NCBI RefSeq assembly: GCF_002571225.1 | Contig: NZ_NVEC01000052.1 | Coordinates: 31,763-64,822 of the forward strand | Reading direction: 5' to 3' | Length of the DNA: 33,060 bases | Source of the DNA: Bacillus sp. AFS059628 | GTDB lineage: Bacteria > Bacillota > Bacilli > Bacillales > Bacillaceae_G | Shown: positions 16,220-24,142 of the stretch, one piece after another | How the letters are laid out: the number at the start of each line of letters is the position of its first letter | Numbering within the stretch: the stretch's first letter is position 1 | The notes under the pieces: generated by a model | What the model was told of the DNA's origin: nothing | The model's database searches: none | What the model saw: only the letters and a program-made list of their open reading frames with translations | Translations under genes and position numbers: made by a program

Positions 16220-17075
16220 AAAGAGCCTTTCAATCATTGCAGGTATTGTTTTCCTTATTGGTATTATCGGAAGTTTATTTACTTATCGTTCAATTGCTGC
16301 AGTACCAATTTCTGAAGAAAAGGTCATTAACAATAATAATGTGTCAAGCGTCATTATTGACACGAATAACGTTCGTGTTAACATCAATCCTACAACAGAT
16401 AGTAGTATTAAAGTAAAATTAGATGGCGAAGTGAATCCTAATGTAAAAAGGAAATTAGCTACGGATGAGAAAGATTCAAAGCTTCTCATTTCTTACAAAG
16501 AAAAACAACAGAGCTGGTTTAACTTTAATATTTCTGAAGTATTGGCACCATTAACATTAAATGTGTATCTACCCGAAAAACAATATGATTCATTAAAAGT
16601 TTCCAATAATAATGGATACGTTTCTGCTAAAAAACTAAACACAACACATTTTAATATCAATACAAGCAATGGACGTGTTGAATTAAGAGAAATCAATTCG
16701 CCAAAAATTATCGCAGAAGCAAATAATGGAATTATGGATTTCAAAGATGTATTGGCACAAAATATTCATGTGAAATCGAACAACGGACGAATAGTGCTAG
16801 ACCATGTTGAAGGTGAAATAGAGGGGCAAACTAAAAATGGAAGTCTTACTCTGAAAACGAATGAACTGGATCGAAATCTCAATTTTATGACTCACAATGG
16901 AAAAATCAATATTGAAACTGAAAAAGAACCAACTAATGTTCAATTTAATGTTTCTGTTGACAATGGCAGAGCGAATATCCTTGATAAATATAATGGAAAT
17001 ACGGTTATTGGAAAAGGAGAAAATGTAATTAAATTAAACACACATAACGGAAATATTACAGTGAAAAAACAATAG
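16209..17075 (+). CDS. DUF4097 family beta-solenoid protein, membrane-anchored
   Basis: 288 residues. An N-terminal signal anchor (LSIIAGIVFLIGIIGSLFTY) is followed by an extracellular right-handed beta-solenoid-like domain. The repeats are marked by recurring N-G turns: NNGYVS, SNGRVE, NNGIMD, NNGRIV, KNGSLT, HNGKIN, DNGRAN, HNGNIT, spaced about 20 residues. That is the DUF4097 pattern, shared with LiaG- and YvlB-like proteins involved in cell-envelope stress. It is the last gene of the padR operon. A role in envelope sensing or adhesion is inference. Confidence 0.8.
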   Translation: MINKKSLSIIAGIVFLIGIIGSLFTYRSIAAVPISEEKVINNNNVSSVIIDTNNVRVNINPTTDSSIKVKLDGEVNPNVKRKLATDEKDSKLLISYKEKQQSWFNFNISEVLAPLTLNVYLPEKQYDSLKVSNNNGYVSAKKLNTTHFNINTSNGRVELREINSPKIIAEANNGIMDFKDVLAQNIHVKSNNGRIVLDHVEGEIEGQTKNGSLTLKTNELDRNLNFMTHNGKINIETEKEPTNVQFNVSVDNGRANILDKYNGNTVIGKGENVIKLNTHNGNITVKKQ

Positions 17076-17123
17076 TATATTATCTTTTATAATCTCAGCT
17101 CGCCACACATAAAGAGTAATAAT

Positions 17124-17177
17124 AAATAAAAGAACCGACTCCTTTTCTCGATATATAGGTAGTCGGTTCTTTTATTT
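17124..17177. terminator. Terminator of the padR-DUF1700-DUF4097 operon
   Basis: AAATAAAAGAACCGACT pairs perfectly with AGTCGGTTCTTTTATTT around a 20-base loop. Confidence 0.85.
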
Positions 17178-17291
17178 GTAACATTCGTTTAAGTGTGTAT
17201 CTTTTTCGTATTACAAAATACAAACAGTTGATTTATTACTCTGGATTCTTAGGGAAATAATGAATAGTAATTAAAAGTGTAAGGAGAATTT

Positions 17292-17372
17292 GTGAATGAC
17301 TCAAAAATAATAATTGAAACAGTGAAGGAAGAGAAGGAGTTTATTTCTAACAGGAGGAATTTTTTACTGTGA
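17292..17372 (+). CDS. Possible 26-residue ORF upstream of aiiA
   Basis: GTG to TGA, with AAGGAG five bases upstream. The product starts MNDSKIIIETVKEEKEFISN and ends RRNFLL. It is charged and protein-like rather than random, and the end looks abruptly cut, so it may be the stub of a lost gene (vaguely like the start of an M20-type amidohydrolase) or a short leader. Low certainty. Confidence 0.25.
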   Translation: MNDSKIIIETVKEEKEFISNRRNFLL

Positions 17373-17408
17373 ACTTTATCCAAAACTAAATGTAAAGGTG
17401 GATACATA

Positions 17409-18161
17409 ATGACAGTAAAGAAGCTTTATTTCATCCCAGCAGGTCGTTGTATGTTAGATCAATCTTCTGTTAATAGTACGCTCACACCTGGGAATTTATT
17501 GAACTTACCTGTATGGTGTTATCTTTTGGAGACAGAAGAGGGGACTATTTTAGTAGATACAGGTATGCCAGAAAGTGCGGTTCATAATGAAAGCTTATTT
17601 GAAGGGACATTTGCAGAGGGACAGATTTTGCCGAAAATGACTGAAGAAGATAAAATTGTAACTATTTTGAAACGTGTAGGATATAAGCCGGAAGACCTTC
17701 TATATATTATTAGTTCGCACTTGCATTTTGATCATGCAGGGGGAAATGGTGCTTTTTTGAATACGCCAATTATTATACAGCGTGCTGAATATGAGGCGGC
17801 ACAATATAGAGAGGAATATTTGAAAGAGTGTATACTACCAGATTTAAACTACAAAATTATTGAAGGTGATTATGAAGTGGTACCTGGTGTTCGGTTATTG
17901 TATACACCAGGACATTCTCCAGGGCATCAGTCATTATTAATTGAGACGGAAAAATCCGGTCCTATATTATTAACGATTGATGCATCTTATACGAAAGAGA
18001 ATTTTGAAGATGAAGTACCGTTTGCGGGATTTGATTCGGAATTAGCCTTATCTTCAATTAAACGTTTAAAAGAAGTTGTGATGAAAGAGAAACCGATTGT
18101 TTTCTTTGGACATGATATAGAACAGGAAAAGGGATGTAAAGTGTTTCCAGAATATATATAG
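17409..18161 (+). CDS. aiiA: N-acyl homoserine lactonase AiiA
   Basis: A 250-residue metallo-beta-lactamase-fold enzyme that opens the lactone ring of acyl-homoserine-lactone signals and so quenches Gram-negative quorum sensing. The length equals the known AiiA. The zinc ligands are in place: H104-L-H106-F-D108-H109, then the H in TPGHSPGH (about 169), D in LTIDASY (about 191) and H in FFGHD (about 235). The tyrosine of DASY (about 194) is the catalytic helper. AAAGGTGG precedes the ATG. It is a single gene with a strong terminator and is a hallmark of the B. cereus group. Confidence 0.95.
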   Translation: MTVKKLYFIPAGRCMLDQSSVNSTLTPGNLLNLPVWCYLLETEEGTILVDTGMPESAVHNESLFEGTFAEGQILPKMTEEDKIVTILKRVGYKPEDLLYIISSHLHFDHAGGNGAFLNTPIIIQRAEYEAAQYREEYLKECILPDLNYKIIEGDYEVVPGVRLLYTPGHSPGHQSLLIETEKSGPILLTIDASYTKENFEDEVPFAGFDSELALSSIKRLKEVVMKEKPIVFFGHDIEQEKGCKVFPEYI

Positions 18162-18164
18162 TGC

Positions 18165-18198
18165 AAAAAGTCATGAGCTTATTTGCTCATGACTTTTT
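18165..18198. terminator. Bidirectional terminator after aiiA
   Basis: AAAAAGTCATGAGC pairs with GCTCATGACTTTTT. Confidence 0.9.
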
Positions 18199-18201
18199 CG
18201 T

Positions 18202-18714
18202 TTAAATAATTTTTTTAAATAAGTTATATACTTTTTTAGAACTATCTTCATTTAATTGATAGTACGTAAGGTTTACATCATCAGGAGTATCTTGCTGAGC
18301 AATCATCACTTCGTTACTGTGATGGTCAACTACCCATATGAAATATTTTTTATAAGTTCCATCCTCGAAAGTAATCCACATATCACAGTCTATTAAATCT
18401 GATCCTTCTTCATCTAATGTTAATTTTCCTTTTTTGGCTGTATCCATACTGTTCATGAATGTCTTTAATTCATCTGTTTTTGTGAGAAAGATATCTTTTT
18501 TTGTTTTAATTGACTCGACATGTATATCTTTTATTTCCTGTTTTCCTAAAAAGACAGGGGGCTCATTTGGATCTCTTTGAGTTGAAATGATAGTAGCTTT
18601 CTTCTTTGGTTTGTTTGCTGTATAGAAATCTTGAATAGATTTTCCAGAGTTGAAAAACCATACGATACAAAAAATAATCAATACGCTACCGAGCAGTAAA
18701 ATGATTTTCTTAAT
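18202..18714 (-). CDS. Membrane-anchored unknown protein with apparent AUU start
   Basis: 170 residues if started at ATT 18714. An N-terminal hydrophobic anchor (KKIILLLGSVLIIFCIVWFF) is followed by a soluble extracellular domain with no recognised motif. No ATG, GTG or TTG in this frame sits behind a ribosome binding site. GAGGAG lies eight bases before an ATT codon that begins a perfect lysine-lysine-hydrophobic anchor, and a stop codon closes the frame just upstream. The next alternative, TTG 18681, would cut the anchor in half and has no such site. Function unknown. Confidence 0.65.
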   Translation of the reverse strand: MKKIILLLGSVLIIFCIVWFFNSGKSIQDFYTANKPKKKATIISTQRDPNEPPVFLGKQEIKDIHVESIKTKKDIFLTKTDELKTFMNSMDTAKKGKLTLDEEGSDLIDCDMWITFEDGTYKKYFIWVVDHHSNEVMIAQQDTPDDVNLTYYQLNEDSSKKVYNLFKKII

Positions 18715-18785
18715 AGAATATTCTCCTCTCTATTACTTCGTATGAAGAGTTTTTCTATTAATATATGATAGGGAGGCGCAAAGTA

Positions 18786-19250
18786 TTATAGTTGAACTTG
18801 GTTATGTTTCACAGTTTTTACAGGGCGATCTACGAGTAAATTGTAAGTGAGACCAATTAGTACGAAAATGCCACCGATAACTTTGCCCATTGAGAGTTCA
18901 TGTGACAAGATGAAATCAATGATAGTCCCCGCAAATAATTGTCCGATAAAGATGAGTAATGTTAAATAAAATGCTGATATTTTAGGAGTGATATAGTTGG
19001 ATAATGAAATAACGATAACGCCTACTAATCCGCCTAAGTACACAGCGATAGGAATAGATTGTAACGTCTGCATTGGAATATACAATGAATCTGAGCTGAA
19101 AATTAAAAATAATGTAGAGAAAAATAATCCAGTAATATAATTAAAAAAAGTGCCTTCCCAATTGCCAATTTCTTTTGCTAAATTCGCATTAATAATTCTA
19201 GCAACGACGATAGAAACACCAGCTAAAATAGCGATTGTAACATATAACAT
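18786..19250 (-). CDS. DMT family transporter, DUF606 (YdcZ-like)
   Basis: A 154-residue membrane protein with five hydrophobic segments, half the size of ordinary drug/metabolite transporters. Phrases such as NANLAKEIGNWEGTFFNYITGL and GGLVGVIVISLSNYITPKIS are typical of DUF606. GGGGG lies just before the ATG. It follows a second DUF606 gene by 13 bp, so the two probably form a paired, antiparallel transporter. The substrate is unknown. The pair is divergent from a Crp/Fnr-type regulator that probably controls it. Confidence 0.8.
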   Translation of the reverse strand: MLYVTIAILAGVSIVVARIINANLAKEIGNWEGTFFNYITGLFFSTLFLIFSSDSLYIPMQTLQSIPIAVYLGGLVGVIVISLSNYITPKISAFYLTLLIFIGQLFAGTIIDFILSHELSMGKVIGGIFVLIGLTYNLLVDRPVKTVKHNQVQL

Positions 19251-19263
19251 TTTCTTGCCCCCA

Positions 19264-19686
19264 TTAATAAATTGTCATGATTATAATTCCAGAAGAGATG
19301 AAACATAATCCAATTAGTTTTTTCTTTTCAAACTTTGCAACTTTCATTCCTAATAAGCCGAAATGATCAATAACGATGGAAGCAATGGATTGACCGAGTA
19401 AACTTAATGCGATCGTAATAGAGGCACCAAGGACGGAGAAACTTATATTATTAAAAAGAACAGTGAATACTCCAATCGCTCCAGCGCTATATAAAAAAAG
19501 TGGAATACTTTTATCAAAATGGATTTTATTTTTGTTTACGATTAAAATGAAGATAACTGCAAGTAAACCGACAAGGTGAATGACAACGCTCGCTGTGTAC
19601 TTGCCAATTAACTCAGATAAAATCCCATTCAATGGCAGCATAACGGCGATGAGCACACCAATAAAGACAGAAAGAAAGTTATACAA
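19264..19686 (-). CDS. DMT family transporter, DUF606, first of a pair
   Basis: A 140-residue DUF606 half-transporter with five hydrophobic segments (FLSVFIGVLIAVMLPLNGIL, SVLGASITIALSLLGQSIAS). The frame is open from ATG 19710, but AAAGGGG lies inside that extension, eight bases before TTG 19686. That TTG start gives the N-terminus usual for the family. It leads the two-gene operon facing the Crp/Fnr-type gene across a large palindrome. Confidence 0.75.
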   Translation of the reverse strand: MYNFLSVFIGVLIAVMLPLNGILSELIGKYTASVVIHLVGLLAVIFILIVNKNKIHFDKSIPLFLYSAGAIGVFTVLFNNISFSVLGASITIALSLLGQSIASIVIDHFGLLGMKVAKFEKKKLIGLCFISSGIIIMTIY

Positions 19687-19745
19687 TGTAATATCCCCTT
19701 TATATTTCATATTTGTAATGACTGTATCATGCTGAAATTGTGTAT

Positions 19746-19767
19746 TACTATGACATATGTCATAGTA
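19746..19767. promoter_or_regulatory. 22-bp perfect palindrome, likely Crp/Fnr-type operator
   Basis: The core CTATGACATATGTCATAG (19748-19765) extends by TA on both sides. It lies between the divergent DUF606 pair and the Crp/Fnr-type gene. The TGACATATGTCA heart is the size and symmetry expected for a Crp/Fnr dimer. Confidence 0.6.
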
Positions 19768-19819
19768 GAGAAAGAAAATTTTGATTACAATGAGGATGAG
19801 TTGTAAAGGCGGGGGAACT

Positions 19820-20512
19820 ATGAAGAAAGTATGTAATTCTATTAAATTAGCAGAGTATATGAAACAAAATAATATTGACTCCTTTTTTAGTAATGATATG
19901 AATCCGTATATGGAACTAATATTTTTTAAAAAGAATGAGTTTATTTGTAGAGAAAATGAAGAGATAGATTATTTATATTTTTTTGTTGAAGGAAAAGCGA
20001 AAGCGTTTAATACGTTAAGTAACGGGAAATCTGTATTATTATGCTTTTATGATAGCTTGCAGTTGCTTGGAGATGTGGAGTTAATTCATTCACAAAGGAT
20101 TACTTCAAACGTACAAGTAATGGCAGATTCATATTGTGTTGGTTTGCCTTTAGGAAAAGTGAGAAATCAACTATTTCATGATGCGAAATTTTTACGATGT
20201 ATTTGTGGATCACTAGCACATAAATTAAACCGACTTTCAAAAAATAGTACCATTAATTTACTATATCCACTTGAAAATAGACTTGCGAGTTACATGTTAG
20301 CAGCGGGAGAACGAGCTGTGCAACATGGGAATCGAATTGTATTTAGTGGGAATTTAACAGAAACAGCTGAATTGTTAGGAACGAGTTATCGGCATTTATT
20401 ACGCACATTGAATACCTTTTGTGATAAAGAGATTATAAAGAAAAACAATGGATGCTTTGAAGTAGTGAATGTGGATGTTTTAAGGGAATTGGCGGCAGAT
20501 GTTTATAAATAG
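19820..20512 (+). CDS. Crp/Fnr family transcriptional regulator (YeiL-like)
   Basis: 230 residues. The N-terminal cyclic-nucleotide-binding-type beta barrel (FICRENEEIDYLYFFVEGKAKAF, LLGDVELI) precedes a C-terminal Crp helix-turn-helix (TETAELLGTSYRHLLRTLNTF). No cysteine cluster typical of an FNR iron-sulfur sensor stands out; several scattered cysteines exist. The start taken is ATG 19820 behind GGCGGGGG; the frame upstream has no ribosome binding site. It probably binds the 22-bp palindrome and controls itself and the DUF606 transporter pair. The inducer is unknown. Confidence 0.8.
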   Translation: MKKVCNSIKLAEYMKQNNIDSFFSNDMNPYMELIFFKKNEFICRENEEIDYLYFFVEGKAKAFNTLSNGKSVLLCFYDSLQLLGDVELIHSQRITSNVQVMADSYCVGLPLGKVRNQLFHDAKFLRCICGSLAHKLNRLSKNSTINLLYPLENRLASYMLAAGERAVQHGNRIVFSGNLTETAELLGTSYRHLLRTLNTFCDKEIIKKNNGCFEVVNVDVLRELAADVYK

Positions 20513-20525
20513 GTGAGGATTATAA

Positions 20526-20879
20526 ATGATTACACCTATATTTAGAATTTTTGATATTGAAAAAGCAAAGCAATTTTACATAGATTTTTTAGGGTTTAAA
20601 CGGGATTGGGAACATCGGTATGAGGAACATATGCCATTATATATGCAAATTTCGTTACATGATGCTGTAATCCATTTATCAGAACATCATGGGGATGCTT
20701 CGCCAGGCGGTGCGATTCGGTTCAAAATAGGTAATGTAGAGGATTATCATTCTATATTATTGAATAAAGAATATGCTTATTCGAAGCCAAATATAGAAAA
20801 AACACCTTGGGATACAATTGAATTAACTGTAATTGATCCGTTTTCAAATAGAATTATATTTTATGAGGAAAAATTGTAG
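20526..20879 (+). CDS. VOC (glyoxalase/bleomycin-resistance) family protein
   Basis: A 117-residue single-domain VOC protein: TPIFRIFDIEKAKQFYIDFLGFKRDWEH at the start and ELTVIDPFSNRIIFYEE at the end, the paired beta-alpha-beta modules of the family. It would dimerise to form the active or ligand-binding cleft. Roles in the family range from glyoxalase to antibiotic sequestration; none can be chosen here. It follows the Crp/Fnr gene by 13 bp and is probably co-transcribed with it. Confidence 0.8.
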   Translation: MITPIFRIFDIEKAKQFYIDFLGFKRDWEHRYEEHMPLYMQISLHDAVIHLSEHHGDASPGGAIRFKIGNVEDYHSILLNKEYAYSKPNIEKTPWDTIELTVIDPFSNRIIFYEEKL

Positions 20880-20946
20880 AGCCGGAAGGAATTAATATAT
20901 ATTTTTTTAGAGATAGTGCAGTGTAATTACGTATTAAATAAATGGG

Positions 20947-20987
20947 ATGAAGAGTAGTTCATAAAGCGGTGAACTACTCTTTTTCAT
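20947..20987 (+). terminator. Terminator after VOC gene
   Basis: GATGAAGAGTAGTTC pairs with GAACTACTCTTTTTC, followed by ATTTTG. Confidence 0.85.
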
Positions 20988-21083
20988 TTTGTTAAATAGA
21001 TTGAAATATTGAAAAATAAATCGTATCATAAAACATATGAACAAATGAGCATGTATTCATACGTTTTGAGAAGGAGGAAAAAG

Positions 21084-22127
21084 ATGTTAGATGTAATTAT
21101 TATTGGAGCTGGTCAAGCTGGATTAGCTATGGGATATTACTTGAAGCAAGAAGGATATAATTTCTTATTAATTGAGGCAGGAAACCGAATTGGGGATTCA
21201 TGGAGAAACAGATATGATTCTTTACAGCTCTTCACACCGAGAGAATATAGTAGTTTACCAGGGATGGTAGTAAAAGGAGAAGGAAAGGGATTTCCATGTA
21301 AAGATGAAATGGCAACATATTTAGAAGAATATGCAAGACACTTTACATTACCGATCCAATTGCAAACCGAAGTTTTAAAAATAAAGAAAGAAAAAGATAT
21401 ATTCGAATTACATACTCCTACAGAAGTTTTACAATCAAAAAAGGTTGTTATCGCAACAGGTGGTTTTCAGCAACCGTACATCCCTTCATTTTCACAACAT
21501 CTTTTATCACATGTTTTTCAAATACATTCATCACAATATAAATCACCATCACAAATTCCTAAGGGGAAAGTACTCGTAGTAGGTGGCGGGAATTCAGGAA
21601 TGCAAATTGCAGTAGAACTTGCAAAAACTCATGAAGTTACAATGTCTATCAGCCATCCTTTAACATTTTTACCGTTACGTCTTTTTAGAAGAAGCATTTT
21701 TAATTGGTTAGAAAAATTAGGTTTATTGTACGCCGAAGTAAATACTAAGAGGGGAAAGTGGTTTCAGAAGAGAAAGGATCCTATTTTTGGTTTTGAAGGT
21801 AAAGAATTTATTCGTAATGGAGCAATTAAACTAGAGGAAAAAGTGGTTCATGCATCAGAAAATGGCATTATGTTTCAAAATGGTGGCACGTATAGCGGAG
21901 GAAGCATTATATGGTCAACTGGTTTTATTCAAAACTATAAATGGATTGAAATAGAGCAGGCAGTGAATGAGAAAGGATTTCCTAATCATATAAGAGGAAT
22001 AAGTCCAGTAAAAGGGTTATATTATATCGGTTTACCGTGGCAATCTCAAAGGGGCTCTGCACTTATTTGTGCTGTGGGAAAGGATGCAGCATATTTACTT
22101 TCTAAGATCAAAAAAATAGATCAGTAG
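21084..22127 (+). CDS. Flavin-containing monooxygenase-like NAD(P)/FAD oxidoreductase (CzcO family)
   Basis: 347 residues. The N-terminal FAD-binding GxGxxG is IIGAGQAGLAMG (G8, G10, G13). RIGDSWRNRYDSLQLFTPREYSSLPGM is the signature of the CzcO/YhiN-like monooxygenases. The mid-protein NADPH-binding motif is VVGGGNSGMQIAVEL. The ATG at 21084 follows AAGGAGGA directly; the open frame upstream is not needed. The substrate is unknown. It is monocistronic, and its stop codon lies in the left arm of a perfect hairpin. Confidence 0.85.
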   Translation: MLDVIIIGAGQAGLAMGYYLKQEGYNFLLIEAGNRIGDSWRNRYDSLQLFTPREYSSLPGMVVKGEGKGFPCKDEMATYLEEYARHFTLPIQLQTEVLKIKKEKDIFELHTPTEVLQSKKVVIATGGFQQPYIPSFSQHLLSHVFQIHSSQYKSPSQIPKGKVLVVGGGNSGMQIAVELAKTHEVTMSISHPLTFLPLRLFRRSIFNWLEKLGLLYAEVNTKRGKWFQKRKDPIFGFEGKEFIRNGAIKLEEKVVHASENGIMFQNGGTYSGGSIIWSTGFIQNYKWIEIEQAVNEKGFPNHIRGISPVKGLYYIGLPWQSQRGSALICAVGKDAAYLLSKIKKIDQ

Positions 22128-22142
22128 CAGCGACTACTGATC
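22119..22142 (-). terminator. Hairpin with U-tract on the minus strand
   Basis: GATCAGTAG pairs with CTACTGATC around a 6-base loop. On the plus strand no T-run follows, but on the minus strand TATTTTTTT follows, so it would stop leftward transcription entering the monooxygenase gene. Confidence 0.5.
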
Positions 22143-22392
22143 ATCCATATGTACATGAATTAGGAGAGGTCAAACATTTATTAACTTTATTATAATTGAT
22201 TTTCATAGGAATAAAAACTGAAAATTCTAATTTTATGTTGAGAAAGTTTTTTGTATCGAAATATATAAAAGAATAGGGGTTTTTAGGAAAAAGAAATATG
22301 ATATTTATATTTTAATAAATTATGATATAGTTTATAAAGAGTAGATTACATAAAATGTTATTTTATTACATATAAAGTAAGGGGGAATGGTT

Positions 22393-22641
22393 GTGAAGTT
22401 TGATGATCAACGCCTACTAGGAGTACGATTAGGTTCAGTACTTGTAACAGAGGAAAATCAATATTTAGTAATAAAGAAAAAAGATCATTATGCATTATTA
22501 AATATACATAATTTAGAATGCACACATGTTGAAGTGCAGCTAGAACATATTGAAGAAATGTTGCAGGAAGATTTCCAAGAAAGTATAACGGAGATTATCG
22601 CACCGGAACATATAAAAATTGTTGCGAAAAATGTTATATAA
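22393..22641 (+). CDS. Small conserved-looking protein, unknown function
   Basis: 82 residues, soluble, acidic, with a beta-rich first half (KFDDQRLLGVRLGSVLVTEENQYLVIKKKDHYALLN) and a helical second half (IEEMLQEDFQESITEII). GGGGG touches the ATG at 22387 but is ideally spaced (seven bases) for the GTG at 22393, so that is the likely start. No family recognised. It stands alone, with its own terminator and a 250-bp AT-rich upstream region. Confidence 0.65.
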   Translation: MKFDDQRLLGVRLGSVLVTEENQYLVIKKKDHYALLNIHNLECTHVEVQLEHIEEMLQEDFQESITEIIAPEHIKIVAKNVI

Positions 22642-22674
22642 GAAAGAAGCTGAAAGGAACAGCTTCTTTCTTTT
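22640..22674. terminator. Bidirectional terminator
   Basis: AAGAAAGAAGCTG pairs with CAGCTTCTTTCTT, between convergent genes. Confidence 0.85.
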
Positions 22675-22676
22675 CA

Positions 22677-23714
22677 TTATAAGGATAACGTTTCTAAAAC
22701 GTCACCAATAATCCCTTCCATTTGATGAACACCTAAATCAGTGTTCGTCATTATAACAGCACCATTACCCCGGTATGGATAACAAACCATCATACATTGA
22801 AATCCAACGCCCCATCCAAGTGAATATATTTGAAAGTCTTCATTAGAATTATCTAGAAAAACCCCTAATCCAGTCCATTTTGAGCAACCTTGAGGTGAAA
22901 TCATATCTTGTACTGTTTTTTGAGAAAGTTTTAGTTTGCCCTTTCCTTGTAAGGAATGAATGATTTCAATTACTAAAGTTGATAAGTCTGTTGGTGTTGT
23001 CCAAATACCTGAAGCAGCTGCGAAGGGATAAAATGGATACTTTTCATTTGTAACGGTGCCATTTTTATTATGCCCGCAAGTAAAGATCTCCATTTTATTT
23101 ATATCTTCAGAAGAGAATACTGTACTATTCTTTAGCTGGAGTGGCTGAATGATATATTCTTCAAGTAAAAGTTTGAATGGTTTTCCAGTTATATCTTCAA
23201 GTAGTAATTCGATAATACAAAAGTTTGCATCAGAGTAGTGAAATTCACTTTCTGGTTTATAAGTTATTTCTATTGGTACTGAACAATATGATGTTTTACC
23301 AGCAAGTAGTTCAGCCATGTTTGGTCGCCCTTGTGCAAGTGTATAATGTTCAAAACTATTAGGGGGATCAATAATTCCAGATTGGTGACTTAATAAATTT
23401 CGTAACGTAACTTTTTTCTGTGAGGTAAATAGATTGGTAGGTATGTTCCAAGATGTGAGTCTATCATTTATGTCTTCATCTAAATGTATGATTTCTTGAT
23501 CTGATAACGTTAGTACGAGCATTGTAGTGATGAATTTACTAATTGAACAAGAGTTGAATATAGAATTCGTAGTGACAGTTCTAGTTGTTCTAGATTCAAG
23601 CGTTCCAAAGGCAATCGTTTCGTCTAGTTTGCCATCACGTATAATAGCAAGGCTTAAACCTGCAACGGAATATTGGTTCATTTTTTCGTATATATTGTTA
23701 CTTTTTAAGTTCAT
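22677..23714 (-). CDS. Serine hydrolase of the beta-lactamase (class C/esterase) family
   Basis: A 345-residue serine hydrolase. The S-x-x-K motif is S57-I-S-K60, and the tyrosine motif is YSDANF, typical of the esterase/D-aminopeptidase branch rather than true AmpC enzymes. The usual KTG/HxG position appears as GWGVGF near the C-terminus. No signal peptide is present in the chosen start, so it is probably cytoplasmic. The ATG at 23714 follows AAAGGAG; the longer frame adds a hydrophobic stretch without a ribosome binding site. Likely a peptidase or esterase, not a resistance enzyme. Confidence 0.8.
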   Translation of the reverse strand: MNLKSNNIYEKMNQYSVAGLSLAIIRDGKLDETIAFGTLESRTTRTVTTNSIFNSCSISKFITTMLVLTLSDQEIIHLDEDINDRLTSWNIPTNLFTSQKKVTLRNLLSHQSGIIDPPNSFEHYTLAQGRPNMAELLAGKTSYCSVPIEITYKPESEFHYSDANFCIIELLLEDITGKPFKLLLEEYIIQPLQLKNSTVFSSEDINKMEIFTCGHNKNGTVTNEKYPFYPFAAASGIWTTPTDLSTLVIEIIHSLQGKGKLKLSQKTVQDMISPQGCSKWTGLGVFLDNSNEDFQIYSLGWGVGFQCMMVCYPYRGNGAVIMTNTDLGVHQMEGIIGDVLETLSL

Positions 23715-23780
23715 AGTGACTCCTTTCTTGAAAAGACAGAATGTTAGTTCTATTATACAGTAGTAAATAGAGAGAAAAAG

Positions 23781-23814
23781 AAAAAACTTCATCTTTTATC
23801 GATGAAGTTTTTTT
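23781..23814 (-). terminator. Terminator of the small membrane gene
   Basis: AAAAAACTTCATC pairs with GATGAAGTTTTTT. Confidence 0.85.
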
Positions 23815-23816
23815 AG

Positions 23817-24011
23817 TTAATTCGAAGTGAATGTTTTAAAAAATTTATCTCGGTACATGTACATAAACCATGAAGTTGTTAGTAAGGAAATGATAACTTG
23901 TTTGTTTTGAATTGGCGCATTGAAAACAAGCCAGCCAACGATATCAAATAATAAATGTAGTGCAATTGAAAGAACTACAAATTGTAGCAACGTATTTAAA
24001 AATCTTTTCAT
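23817..24011 (-). CDS. Small two-helix membrane protein
   Basis: 64 residues with two hydrophobic segments (LLQFVVLSIALHLLFDIVGWLV and VIISLLTTSWFMYMY) and a basic C-terminal end. The ATG at 24011 follows GGGGGA; the longer frame from 24047 has no site. No family recognised. Monocistronic. Confidence 0.65.
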   Translation of the reverse strand: MKRFLNTLLQFVVLSIALHLLFDIVGWLVFNAPIQNKQVIISLLTTSWFMYMYRDKFFKTFTSN

Positions 24012-24142
24012 AAAGTGTCCCCCTAAAATAAAAGGTTTTATCAACATTGTTGTATATTACTATTATACATTAAATGTGTTTTGTGGTAAAATTTACATAA
24101 GATAATGAAATAAAACAAATGAGAGCTAATAGGGGGATAGTC

